Below, piece after piece: positions 42,676 through 50,623 of a stretch of 64,000 nt of DNA; the first letter of the stretch is position 1, and every line of letters begins with the position of its first letter. The position numbers and the translations under genes were made by a program. The notes beneath the pieces were generated by a model. The model was given only the letters and a program-made list of their open reading frames with translations, was not told the DNA's origin and ran no database searches. Source of the stretch: Rhizobium vallis (lineage in GTDB: Bacteria > Pseudomonadota > Alphaproteobacteria > Rhizobiales > Rhizobiaceae); NCBI RefSeq assembly GCF_003985155.1, contig NZ_ML133699.1:62001-126000 (forward strand), read 5' to 3'.

Positions 42676-43476
42676 ATGAAAAAGATCTTGATCACGGGAG
42701 CGGGTGGCAACGTCGGGCGATTGCTCCGACCCATATTGCGCGAGCGGTACAAGCTGAAGGTCACCGACATTGCTGATTTCGAGACTACCGTCGACGAAAT
42801 CAGCATCCGCGGAGATCTTGCTGACCGCGAGTTTTGCGACTTTGCGGCCCACGATGTGGATGGCATCGTGCATCTCGCTGGTCTGGTGGGACCAGGGTTC
42901 AACTTCGAACAGACGCTCGATCCCAATTACCGCGCTGTCCTCAATCTACTGGAGAGCTGCCGTATTCATGCTGTCGAGCGCCTTGTGTTCGCAAGCAGCC
43001 ACCATGCTGTCGGGATGCTTGGGGCGGACACTATTGTGCACGAGGAACTGCCGATTGTGCCGGATAGCTTCTATGGGCTGAGCAAGGCATTCGGCGAAGC
43101 TGCCTGCGCGATGTATGCACACCGTTTCGGAATCCGCACAATGCTGCTCCGAATAGGAAATGCCGATCCTCTCGTGGTCGATGCCAGGCGCGAGCGGATG
43201 TGGACGAGTGGACGTGATCTGGCTTCGTTGATCGATATTGGCCTGGAGCACCCGAACGTGAGGTGCGAGGTCGTATATGCAGCGTCCAACTGCCCGGAGG
43301 CGATGTTCAATAACCGCCACGCGCGCTCGTTCGGCTACTGCCCCAAAGATGACGCCCGCGACAATCACGCGCCCAGCTTCAAGGGGCGCGATCAGTTGCC
43401 GCGCGATCAGATGGCTTATGTCGGGGGGCATTTCGCAGTCAATGAACTGCCCAACCCCTGGGGAGAAAATCAGTGA
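42676..43476 (+). CDS. NAD-dependent epimerase/dehydratase (uronate dehydrogenase-like)
   Basis: A 266-residue extended short-chain dehydrogenase. The NAD motif is ITGAGGNVGRLL at residue 5, and the catalytic pair is in SFYGLSKAFGE (Tyr and Lys, YxxxK). The Ser block is LVFASSHHAVGM. The short length and LLRIGNADP match uronate dehydrogenases, which oxidise glucuronate or galacturonate to aldarolactones. It overlaps the next enolase-superfamily gene by four bases. The step fits an acid-sugar route: oxidation, lactone opening, dehydration, aldol cleavage. The amino-acid-type importer beside it argues for caution. Confidence 0.85.
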   Translation: MKKILITGAGGNVGRLLRPILRERYKLKVTDIADFETTVDEISIRGDLADREFCDFAAHDVDGIVHLAGLVGPGFNFEQTLDPNYRAVLNLLESCRIHAVERLVFASSHHAVGMLGADTIVHEELPIVPDSFYGLSKAFGEAACAMYAHRFGIRTMLLRIGNADPLVVDARRERMWTSGRDLASLIDIGLEHPNVRCEVVYAASNCPEAMFNNRHARSFGYCPKDDARDNHAPSFKGRDQLPRDQMAYVGGHFAVNELPNPWGENQ

Positions 43477-44585
43477 AAATTATTTGGGGCGAGGTTATCC
43501 TCGTCGAAATACCCTTCAAGCTCAGAGGGACCGGCGTCGGTATCATGCCGACGGCGTGGCAAACGCTCGAGTTCGCGCTCGTCAAACTTGAGGACGAACT
43601 TGGCAACATTGGATGGGGCGAAGGCTTCGGCTATTCGCTGATCGACGCCACCAAATCTGTTATCGATCGATTGATTTTTCCTTCGCTGATCGGCCAGGTC
43701 ATCACCGATATTCCCACTTGGAACCGCAACACCCAGCGGCAGCTGCATATGTTCGGACGTTACGGCGTGACGATCTTTGCGATCTCCAGCGTGGATATGG
43801 CGCTCTGGGATCTGTTCGCAAAGCGTGAGCGCAAGCCGCTCCATAAGATTCTCGGTGATGGCCGGGGTCGGACGGAGATACCTTTCTACGCCAGCCTTGT
43901 CCGGTACGGGGAACCGAACCTGGTCGCGCAATCTGCCAAGGAGGTGCTCGACGCCGGGTTTACCAGGATCAAACTGCACGAGATAACGCTTCCGGACATC
44001 AGGGCTTGCCGGAATACGACTGGTCCCGATACGAGCATTTGCGTGGACGTGAACTGTGCATGGTCGCATAATTTCGTCGAGACGAACTTAGCAGAACTGC
44101 GAAGCCTCGATCTCGCGTGGCTCGAAGAGCCAATCTACCCTCCGGAAGATTTCGCGGCCCTGAAATCGTTGCGCGGGCGAGGGCTTCCTATCGCCGCCGG
44201 CGAAAACTGGTGCACGTCTTTCCAATTCGGCCAGGCACTAGCGGCGGGCGCGGTCGACTACCTGCAACCGAGCATAACCAAGGTGGGCGGCGTTTCCGAG
44301 TATGTTTCAGTCATCGATATGGGGGCGCGACACGATGTGACGCTGATGCCGCATTCTCCTTACTTCGGACCCGGTTTCTTCGCTTCGCTGCAGGTTGCGG
44401 CAGCGCGGCCAGGCGTACAAGCGCTGGAGTACAATTTCGTCAAGCCGGATGCGTGGCTCGCCGATGTCGAGGGAATTCGGAACGGCGACATGATCAAGGT
44501 GTCTGACCAGCCGGGCATCGGTTTTGAGCCGGACCTCGACGTGATGAAGAAGTATGGACGAGTTCTCGGGAGTCGGAAGCTATGA
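43473..44585 (+). CDS. Enolase-superfamily mandelate racemase/dehydratase-type enzyme (2)
   Basis: A 370-residue MR/MLE-family protein. Likely active-site groups: K and H in RIKLHEI on strand 2, the metal ligands D in CVDVNCAW, E in WLEEPIYPPED and E in IAAGENW, and H in MPHSPYFGPGF. Start GTG 43473 overlaps the uronate dehydrogenase-like stop, and the stop overlaps the aldolase start. It probably dehydrates an aldarate-like acid to a keto-deoxy acid for the aldolase. It differs from the other superfamily member at 35.1-36.3 kb in its catalytic strand motifs, so the two should not share a reaction. Confidence 0.88.
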   Translation: MKIIWGEVILVEIPFKLRGTGVGIMPTAWQTLEFALVKLEDELGNIGWGEGFGYSLIDATKSVIDRLIFPSLIGQVITDIPTWNRNTQRQLHMFGRYGVTIFAISSVDMALWDLFAKRERKPLHKILGDGRGRTEIPFYASLVRYGEPNLVAQSAKEVLDAGFTRIKLHEITLPDIRACRNTTGPDTSICVDVNCAWSHNFVETNLAELRSLDLAWLEEPIYPPEDFAALKSLRGRGLPIAAGENWCTSFQFGQALAAGAVDYLQPSITKVGGVSEYVSVIDMGARHDVTLMPHSPYFGPGFFASLQVAAARPGVQALEYNFVKPDAWLADVEGIRNGDMIKVSDQPGIGFEPDLDVMKKYGRVLGSRKL

Positions 44586-45400
44586 AGGCCAACAAACTCA
44601 AGGAAATCTGGTCGAAAGGCGGTTGCGTACTGAATGGCTGGCTTTCAATACCCTGCGCCTTCTCTGCAGAAATCATGGCTGCTCAAGGATACGACAGCAT
44701 CGGGATCGATCTCCAGCACGGCATTGTCGACTATCAGGAAGCTGTCGGCATGCTCCAGGCCATGCGGGCAAGTGAAGTCACACCGCTCGTCCGGCCAGCT
44801 TGGCTCGATCCTGTTCATATCATGAAGGCGCTCGATGCTGGCGCATACGGCGTCGTGTGCCCCATGATCAACAGCCGTGCTGAAGCGGAGCAGCTCGTAT
44901 CCTATGTCAGGTATCCTCCAACTGGGATACGCAGTTTCGGCCCCTCGCGCGCGCTGATTTCAACTGGCGGCGGCAACTATCTCGGTGAAGCCGACGAAGA
45001 GATCGTTTGCTTCGCAATGATCGAGACCGCGCAGGCTCTGGAGCGGCTGGACGAGATAGCGACAACGCCCGGCCTCGACGGCATCTATATCGGGCCAGCG
45101 GATCTAACGATTGGCCTCACGGGTAAGAAATACCCTCCGGGTTTCGACCGCGAGGAGCCGGAGATCATCGACGCAATCAGCCGGATCCTGAGAGCGTCGC
45201 ACGACGCCGGCATCAAGGCAGCCCTGCATTGCGGATCGCCGGCATATGCGGCCAAGGCGGCAAAGTGGGGCTTCGATCTGGTGACAGTGTCGAACGATGT
45301 GAGGCTTCTCGCAGGCGCGGCGGCCGCAAGTGTTGGATCCTTTCGTTCGCTTATGGCCGAACAGGCCAACGAGCCTAAGAATGAAAAAGGAAGCTACTGA
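44582..45400 (+). CDS. HpcH/HpaI-family class II aldolase
   Basis: A 272-residue divalent-metal aldolase. Metal ligands fit E in CFAMIETAQALERL and D in GIYIGPADLTIGL. The substrate loop GIRSFGPSRA is the family RGxxxxR-like segment. DLQHGIVDYQEA marks the active-site face (family usual E-H-G). Such enzymes split 2-keto-3-deoxy or 4-hydroxy-2-oxo acids into pyruvate or oxaloacetate plus an aldehyde. The start overlaps the preceding dehydratase stop (ATGA). The gene order dehydratase then aldolase suits aldarate breakdown. The alpha/beta-hydrolase follows at once. Confidence 0.9.
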   Translation: MKANKLKEIWSKGGCVLNGWLSIPCAFSAEIMAAQGYDSIGIDLQHGIVDYQEAVGMLQAMRASEVTPLVRPAWLDPVHIMKALDAGAYGVVCPMINSRAEAEQLVSYVRYPPTGIRSFGPSRALISTGGGNYLGEADEEIVCFAMIETAQALERLDEIATTPGLDGIYIGPADLTIGLTGKKYPPGFDREEPEIIDAISRILRASHDAGIKAALHCGSPAYAAKAAKWGFDLVTVSNDVRLLAGAAAASVGSFRSLMAEQANEPKNEKGSY

Positions 45401-45401
45401 G

Positions 45402-46175
45402 ATGAATGAGAATATCGATGTGAAGCCCAGCCGTGTAATCGGCGAGGGCTCGATAAAGGTGATCGCACTTCATGGCTGGATGGGAGATCATCGGCTGTAT
45501 GCGCCCACATTTCCGCTGTGGGATCGCAGCAAATTCACCGTCGCATTCATGGATTGCCGTGGCTACGGCCAGCGCCTCGACGAAAAGGGCCAGTACACTA
45601 TCGAGGAAGTCGCACGCGACGTTCGAGGTCTAGCCAAGGCGTTGGGATGGCAGAAATACCATGTGATCGGCCATTCAATGACGGGGATGACGGTCCAACG
45701 CCTCACCGTCGATGCTGCTGATGACGTGCAATCAGTCCTTATGGTGGCGGCGCTGCCCGCATCCGGAGCCAAGATTACGGAGGAGCGGCGAAAGCTACTT
45801 CAGGACGCCATCAACGATCCAGAAGTCCGCAAGACGCTCATTGATGTGAACACGGGCCACACGAAGCAAGACGAGTGGCTTGAAGAATTGCGCGACACCA
45901 GCCTTGCAGGCACCTCTGAACGTCCTTTGGTCGCCTATATGGCGTCGTGGACGGGAACAGACTTCTCCAGTGAAGTCCTCGGAAACAACACGCCAGTGTT
46001 CGTCGTGATCGGCGCAAATGATCCGGGGTCTTCCCGCGAGAAGACACAGCAGACGGTTGGTACGTGGTACGAGAATGTCGAGGTGGAAGTCCTGACGGAC
46101 GCCGGACATTATCCGATGTATGAGACGCCCGACGCATTCGTGAAACTAGTAAGCAGGCACCTTTCAAAATTCTGA
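45402..46175 (+). CDS. Alpha/beta-fold hydrolase
   Basis: A 257-residue hydrolase. The triad is Ser in VIGHSMTGMT, Asp in VIGANDPG and His in DAGHYPMYE, and ALHGWMGDHR supplies the oxyanion loop. Start at ATG 45402, eight bases after AAGGAAG, one base after the aldolase stop. It may open the lactone made by the uronate dehydrogenase-like enzyme or cleave an ester of the pathway substrate; both are guesses. It ends the plus-strand run that begins at 37.1 kb. Confidence 0.87.
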   Translation: MNENIDVKPSRVIGEGSIKVIALHGWMGDHRLYAPTFPLWDRSKFTVAFMDCRGYGQRLDEKGQYTIEEVARDVRGLAKALGWQKYHVIGHSMTGMTVQRLTVDAADDVQSVLMVAALPASGAKITEERRKLLQDAINDPEVRKTLIDVNTGHTKQDEWLEELRDTSLAGTSERPLVAYMASWTGTDFSSEVLGNNTPVFVVIGANDPGSSREKTQQTVGTWYENVEVEVLTDAGHYPMYETPDAFVKLVSRHLSKF

Positions 46176-46501
46176 AGGCCATCCCGGGCCTGGAGCGCAA
46201 ATCAACCCCGTTGAGCCTTAGCCAGTCGGCGCAGGGCTCAGCGGTTATGCTTGGCGCGATATCCGATTTAGACATGCATTAAGAGAGGATCATCCAGACG
46301 CTGCGCGAGCAGGTGCAACCACAGCATGGAGTAACTTCGGGTTGATAGTTTGCGCGAACTTCATGCGAAGGTTACCAGATTATTAAGTCACGCAATTTTA
46401 GGACTAGTGACCTAAAGTTAACCCGAAATTATATCCCTAATGCGACTTTGTATCCTGGTAGCGAACTGCAAGCCGTCTCAAACACACGTCCGGAGACCCT
46501 C
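46176..46501 (+). other. Intergenic region before the chemotaxis receptor
   Basis: About 325 bases without a gene. An inverted repeat TTTAGG-ACTAGTGA-CCTAAA at 46397-46416, 86 bases before the receptor start, may be a regulatory site. No strong terminator was seen after the hydrolase; only a five-pair AGGCC/GGCCT hairpin at about 46178-46193. Confidence 0.4.
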
Positions 46502-48322
46502 ATGAAACGCCCGAGCATTAAGCAGGCCCTAATTCTCAAGCTCTCGATCATCAGCATTTTCACAATTGGTTTGTCTTATGTCTCGCTGAGTACCATCTGG
46601 ACGCTGAGCGCCAACGCTGAGCAGATCGGTAATTTCTGGATGGAACGGTTGGTGACGGCGCGGGAGATCAAGGGCAACTTCCTCAGCTTGGAACTCGTCT
46701 ATGGGAAATACCTGCTCAACGGCACGGCAAAGGAACAGATAGCGGTCAAACAGGAAATTGAGGCGGCCACAGCGGCCGTCGACAAGGCGATTGCCGACTA
46801 TGAAAAGGGTGTCCGAACCGAACGCGGGCGCCAGTTGATCGATCAGATCAAGCTGGAACTCGACAAATATCGTACAATGGCCACGCAGATGATCGGGCTG
46901 CGGGGCGACGGTAGGCAAGCGGATGCCACCGACTTCTTCAAAGCGAGCATGCAGCCACAGGCTGAAATGGTGAATAAGGGGGTCGGGGAACTGGTCGCCT
47001 TCATCCTCACTCAGGCTCAAAGTTTTGTTGCGGCGAGCGGCTCCTCCGCGAAATCGGCCTTCATGCTGACGTCCGCTATCGCCTTCCTGGCGGTGCTGGT
47101 CGCGGCGATGGGCGTTGCATTCGCCATAACTGGAATTGCCCGACCGATACGCACCATCGCGTCCGCGATGGGACGTTTGTCGGAGGGAGATCTCGACAGT
47201 GATATACCTTATGCAAGCAGGGCCGATGAAGTCGGGGAAATGGCCGCTGCAGTCGAAATATTCCGGCAGAATGCGCGCAACGTCGTTCGACTGGAACAAG
47301 ACGCTGCCGCTAATCGCAGCGTAGCAGAAGCAGCGCGTGCTTCGGCTCAGCAGCGCGCCGAACTTGAAGCCCATCAACTGCGCCAAGCGACAGAAACTCT
47401 GGGCGATGGCCTCCGCCGGCTGGCCGCTGGCGACATTTCCTTCGAGCTGTCGGAACAGTTCGCGGCTGACTATGAAACGCTTCGAGAGGACTTCAATGCG
47501 TCACTCAGGCAACTCGGCGCCACTATCGGCGCCGTCCTGGAAACGGTGCACAGCATAGACAACGGATCCAATGAAATCGCGTCGGGCGCTCTGGATCTTT
47601 CCAAACGCACTGAGCAGCAGGCAGCTTCGCTCGAAGAGACGGCTGCCGCGCTGGATGAGATTACCTCGAATGTCGCGACAGCAACGAAGCGGACGGATGA
47701 GGCGCGCAAAGTCGCCTTGGAGGCCAATGTCAGCGCCCAGCGGTCGGCAGCTGTCGTGTCCGAGGCAGAACGGGCGATGCGGCGTATTGAAGACAGCTCG
47801 CAGCAAATCTCCAACATCATCGGTGCCATCGATGAAATCGCGTTCCAGACGAACCTCTTGGCCTTGAATGCCGGGGTCGAAGCAGCCCGGGCCGGCGAGG
47901 CGGGCAAGGGTTTTGCCGTGGTCGCACAGGAGGTGCGTGAGCTCGCACAGCGAGCCGCACAGGCGGCCAAGGAGATCAAGGGCCTCATCCAGAACTCCTC
48001 CATCGAAGTCGAGAACGGCGTGAAGCTGGTCCTCGAAACCGGTGCATCGCTCAAGTCGATCAGTGACCATGTTGCTGAGATCAACCAAGTGATGGAGGCA
48101 ATCGCCACCTCAGCGCGCGAGCAGTCGACCGGGCTTGCCGAGATCAACACGGCTGTGAACCTGATGGATCAGGCGACGCAGCAGAATGCGGCGATGGTTG
48201 AGGAATCGACCGCAGCTGCGGCGTCGCTATCGTCGGAAGCGGGCCGATTGCGGGATCTGGTCAGCCAGTTTCAATTGAGTGAGGGAACGGTCAAATCTCC
48301 TAAAATTCGCCGAGTTGCGTGA
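46502..48322 (+). CDS. Methyl-accepting chemotaxis protein
   Basis: A 606-residue receptor. Membrane segment 1 is at about residues 12-32, and a periplasmic four-helix-type sensor follows to about 185. Segment 2 is at about 190-215 (FMLTSAIAFLAVLVAAMGVA), then a HAMP domain and a long signalling coiled coil. The tip reads IDEIAFQTNLLALNAGVEAA then GKGFAVVAQEVREL, the CheA/CheW-binding hairpin. Start at ATG 46502 behind GGAGA. It ends QQNAAMVEESTAAAASLSSE, nearly the same as the fragment at 4.9-5.2 kb. No CheR/CheB pentapeptide is seen. It may sense a compound used by neighbouring pathways. Confidence 0.93.
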   Translation: MKRPSIKQALILKLSIISIFTIGLSYVSLSTIWTLSANAEQIGNFWMERLVTAREIKGNFLSLELVYGKYLLNGTAKEQIAVKQEIEAATAAVDKAIADYEKGVRTERGRQLIDQIKLELDKYRTMATQMIGLRGDGRQADATDFFKASMQPQAEMVNKGVGELVAFILTQAQSFVAASGSSAKSAFMLTSAIAFLAVLVAAMGVAFAITGIARPIRTIASAMGRLSEGDLDSDIPYASRADEVGEMAAAVEIFRQNARNVVRLEQDAAANRSVAEAARASAQQRAELEAHQLRQATETLGDGLRRLAAGDISFELSEQFAADYETLREDFNASLRQLGATIGAVLETVHSIDNGSNEIASGALDLSKRTEQQAASLEETAAALDEITSNVATATKRTDEARKVALEANVSAQRSAAVVSEAERAMRRIEDSSQQISNIIGAIDEIAFQTNLLALNAGVEAARAGEAGKGFAVVAQEVRELAQRAAQAAKEIKGLIQNSSIEVENGVKLVLETGASLKSISDHVAEINQVMEAIATSAREQSTGLAEINTAVNLMDQATQQNAAMVEESTAAAASLSSEAGRLRDLVSQFQLSEGTVKSPKIRRVA

Positions 48323-48485
48323 CACGACCAATGGCTCACTCGACGGCCCGGGGCGTTCCAAGGGGAGATAAGCGCTAGATCGAGCTCAGTTCATCGCTTG
48401 GCGTAGGTCAGCCATGCAAGCAAGCGACTGCTCATTTCACATGCATTCTGCTAGATAATTGCGCAGAAACGAAACGGGGTTTGTG

Positions 48486-48623
48486 ATGAAAACGAGTAGT
48501 AAGATTATCGACTTCTTCCAAATGCGTAAGGCCTATCGCCAGCTATCCCAGCTTAGCGACGCCTCTCTGAAGGATATCGGTCTGTCGCGTGGCGACATCC
48601 GCCGTGCAGTGTACGGGCGTTGA
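48486..48623 (+). CDS. DUF1127 small basic protein (45 residues)
   Basis: A short gene encoding MKTSSKIIDFFQMRKAYRQL followed by SQLSDASLKDIGLSRGDIRR and AVYGR. This is the DUF1127/YjiS pattern (L-x-L-D-x-x-L-x-D-I-G-L-x-R). Such arginine-rich mini-proteins are common in Rhizobiales; some take part in phosphate or carbon metabolism and RNA turnover. A -10-like TAGATAAT stands about 30 bases before the start, and a classic terminator follows at 48656, so it is a single-gene unit. Confidence 0.85.
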   Translation: MKTSSKIIDFFQMRKAYRQLSQLSDASLKDIGLSRGDIRRAVYGR

Positions 48624-48655
48624 TCCGAACCAACTGTTCGGGCAGCACGTGAAGA

Positions 48656-48683
48656 AAAGCCACGGGTTTCCGTGGCTTTCTTG
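48656..48683 (+). terminator. Rho-independent terminator after the DUF1127 gene
   Basis: AAAGCCACGG-GTTT-CCGTGGCTTT, a perfect ten-pair stem followed by CTTGTTT, 32 bases after the stop codon. Confidence 0.8.
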
Positions 48684-48866
48684 TTTCCGGATCATGGTTT
48701 CGAGCCACTTTCAAACCGTCATCTCTCATGCCGCCGATCATCGGCAAGCTCGGACCACTCTTCTGAATTACCGCTCGGCGAAATCGGCGAAGGGGTGCGT
48801 CTCGGGAAATTGCCGCGGCATCTTCCTTCATCCAATCCGGCGGATCCATCCACTCCCACCCGAGCA

Positions 48867-50087
48867 TCAGCCAGCTTCCAGCGCCCAAGCGGGTTCGAGG
48901 AAATGTCCGAACTTCTCTCGTTTTGTAGTCAGATACGCAACATTGTTGGCCTGCGTTGCGGCAAACAGCCCGCGTCGTGCCTTCACGACAATGCCGCTTT
49001 CCTCCATGGCGGCAACTTTATCCGGGTTGTTCGTGAGAAGAACGACCTCACTGACGCCCAGTTGCGTCAGAAGTGACGCTGCAGCGGTGTAGTCGCGCGC
49101 ATCTGCCGGAAGGCCGAGCGCCTTGTTTGCTTGAACCGTATCCAAGCCAGAGTCTTGAAGTCCGTATGCTGCGATCTTCCGGCCAAGTCCGATCCCTCGA
49201 CCCTCGTGCCCCCGCATGTATATGAGGCAGCCAACGCCCTCGTCGCCAATGATCGAAAGAGCCATCTCAAGCTGGTCCCCACAGTCACACCGGAGCGAGC
49301 CGAACGCTTCCCCCGTGAGGCATTCAGAGTGGATGCGTACAGGAAATGGTCCGCGCGACAGGTCGCCCATCACGAGAGCCACGTGTTCAACACCCGAGAC
49401 CGTGTCCGTGAAAGTGATTGCCTCGAACTTGCCATGCGGGGTAGGCATTTCAGACTTGGCAGTGATCTCGACGACATTTTCGGCATGTCGGCGGTACTCG
49501 ATAAGAGCTTCGATCGTAACCAGATGCAGTCCATGGGTCGCTGCAAAGATCTCGAGGTCAGGCACGCGCGCCATCGTCCCGTCGTCCTTGGCGATCTCAC
49601 AGATCACGCCGCAAGGCATGCGGCCAGCGAGCCTGCATAGATCGACGGCCGCTTCGGTGTGACCCGGTCGACCTAGCACGCCTTTCGGGTTTGCGCGCAG
49701 AGGGAAGATATGGCCTGGGCGGGCGAAATCATCTGGCTTCGATGTGGGATCGACGAGAGCTCTGATTGTCTTGGCACGGTCCGCCGCCGATATGCCTGTC
49801 GATATCCCTTCCATCAGGTCGACTGAGACCGTGAATGCAGTCTTCATCGATTCCGAGTTGTTTCGAACCATGAGCGGCATGTCCAGCTCGTCTAGCCGTT
49901 CGCCGGGAAGTGACACGCAGACGAGGCCACGAGCATGGTTCATCATGAAAGCGATGGCGGCTGGATCCACTGCGTCTCCCGCGATGACCAGGTCACCTTC
50001 ATTTTCGCGGGATTCGTCGTCCACGACAATGATCATCTCACCGCGTGCTACTGCTGCGATCGCATCTTCGATGGTTGAAAAAGCCAT
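48867..50087 (-). CDS. ribBA: Bifunctional 3,4-dihydroxy-2-butanone-4-phosphate synthase/GTP cyclohydrolase II
   Basis: A 406-residue RibBA. Residues 1-205 are the butanone-phosphate synthase, with the acidic loop DDESRENEGDLVIAG and the later RPGHTEAAVDLCRLAG. Residues 206-400 are GTP cyclohydrolase II, with the zinc cysteines in SECLTGEAFGSLRCDCGDQL and the catalytic MRGHEGRGIGLGRK. Both halves look active; they make the two precursors of riboflavin. It is the third gene of a sigma-54-type operon after an aldehyde dehydrogenase and a flavin reductase, ten bases behind the reductase. This suggests a dedicated flavin supply for the flavin monooxygenase 11 kb away rather than a housekeeping copy. 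Confidence 0.95.
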   Translation of the reverse strand: MAFSTIEDAIAAVARGEMIIVVDDESRENEGDLVIAGDAVDPAAIAFMMNHARGLVCVSLPGERLDELDMPLMVRNNSESMKTAFTVSVDLMEGISTGISAADRAKTIRALVDPTSKPDDFARPGHIFPLRANPKGVLGRPGHTEAAVDLCRLAGRMPCGVICEIAKDDGTMARVPDLEIFAATHGLHLVTIEALIEYRRHAENVVEITAKSEMPTPHGKFEAITFTDTVSGVEHVALVMGDLSRGPFPVRIHSECLTGEAFGSLRCDCGDQLEMALSIIGDEGVGCLIYMRGHEGRGIGLGRKIAAYGLQDSGLDTVQANKALGLPADARDYTAAASLLTQLGVSEVVLLTNNPDKVAAMEESGIVVKARRGLFAATQANNVAYLTTKREKFGHFLEPAWALEAG

Positions 50088-50097
50088 TGTAGCCTCC

Positions 50098-50607
50098 TTA
50101 CTGTGCTGTAGCGTTTTCGGCTTCCTGAGCGGTCAGGCTCACAAAGCCCTTGCGATGCCAGAGAAGGCATCGGTCGGCGTTGCTGTTCGGAAGAAGAATG
50201 TCATGGATCAGCGCGACGATGATCGTGTGGCTGAAGCCATCATGGGTCTGTGCGATACGACAGTCGAACGCAACAGAGGCATCCGCTAGAAGCGGCGCGC
50301 CCGTCTCCTGCATGCACCAGAGCGCTCCTTCGAAGCGGTCGGGTCCCTTCGCTCGCGCGAAATGGTTTGCAAAGGCCATCTGCGTATCCGCCAGGACCGA
50401 AACTCCGAGAAAGCCCTGGCGAAGTATAGTGTCGTGAGCCGATGCCGTCTTGTTGACGCAGACGATGAGGGACGGTGGCTCCGCGGACAGACTGCAGACC
50501 GCGGTTGCCATCAAGCCGGATGGGATGCCGTTCTCAATCGTGGTGATGGCGGTGACTGGTCCGGCAAACCGCTGCATTGCCTCCCGGAAATCGTCTGCTC
50601 TGATCAT
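50098..50607 (-). CDS. Flavin reductase (FMN reductase domain family)
   Basis: A 169-residue protein of the flavin reductase-like family: REAMQRFAGPVTAITTIENG, GLMATAVCSLSAEPPSLIVC and GFLGVSVLADTQMAFANHFA are the FMN-binding blocks, with a C-terminal HDILL and LLWHRKG. It uses NAD(P)H to make free FMNH2 or FADH2 for a separate monooxygenase. The best partner in the window is the LLM-class monooxygenase at 62-63 kb, which shares the same promoter type. It lies between the aldehyde dehydrogenase and RibBA genes. Start at ATG 50607 behind GGAGGA. Confidence 0.92.
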   Translation of the reverse strand: MIRADDFREAMQRFAGPVTAITTIENGIPSGLMATAVCSLSAEPPSLIVCVNKTASAHDTILRQGFLGVSVLADTQMAFANHFARAKGPDRFEGALWCMQETGAPLLADASVAFDCRIAQTHDGFSHTIIVALIHDILLPNSNADRCLLWHRKGFVSLTAQEAENATAQ

Positions 50608-50623
50608 GGCTGGCTCCTCCGTC

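Noticed and set aside
42137..42873. Minus-strand frames of 176 and 226 codons
   Set aside because: Antisense shadows of the ATPase and uronate dehydrogenase-like genes.
48553..48888. Minus-strand 111-codon frame downstream of ribBA
   Set aside because: It overlaps the DUF1127 gene and its terminator, has no recognised domain, and lacks a convincing ribosome site; a short unknown protein cannot be fully excluded.
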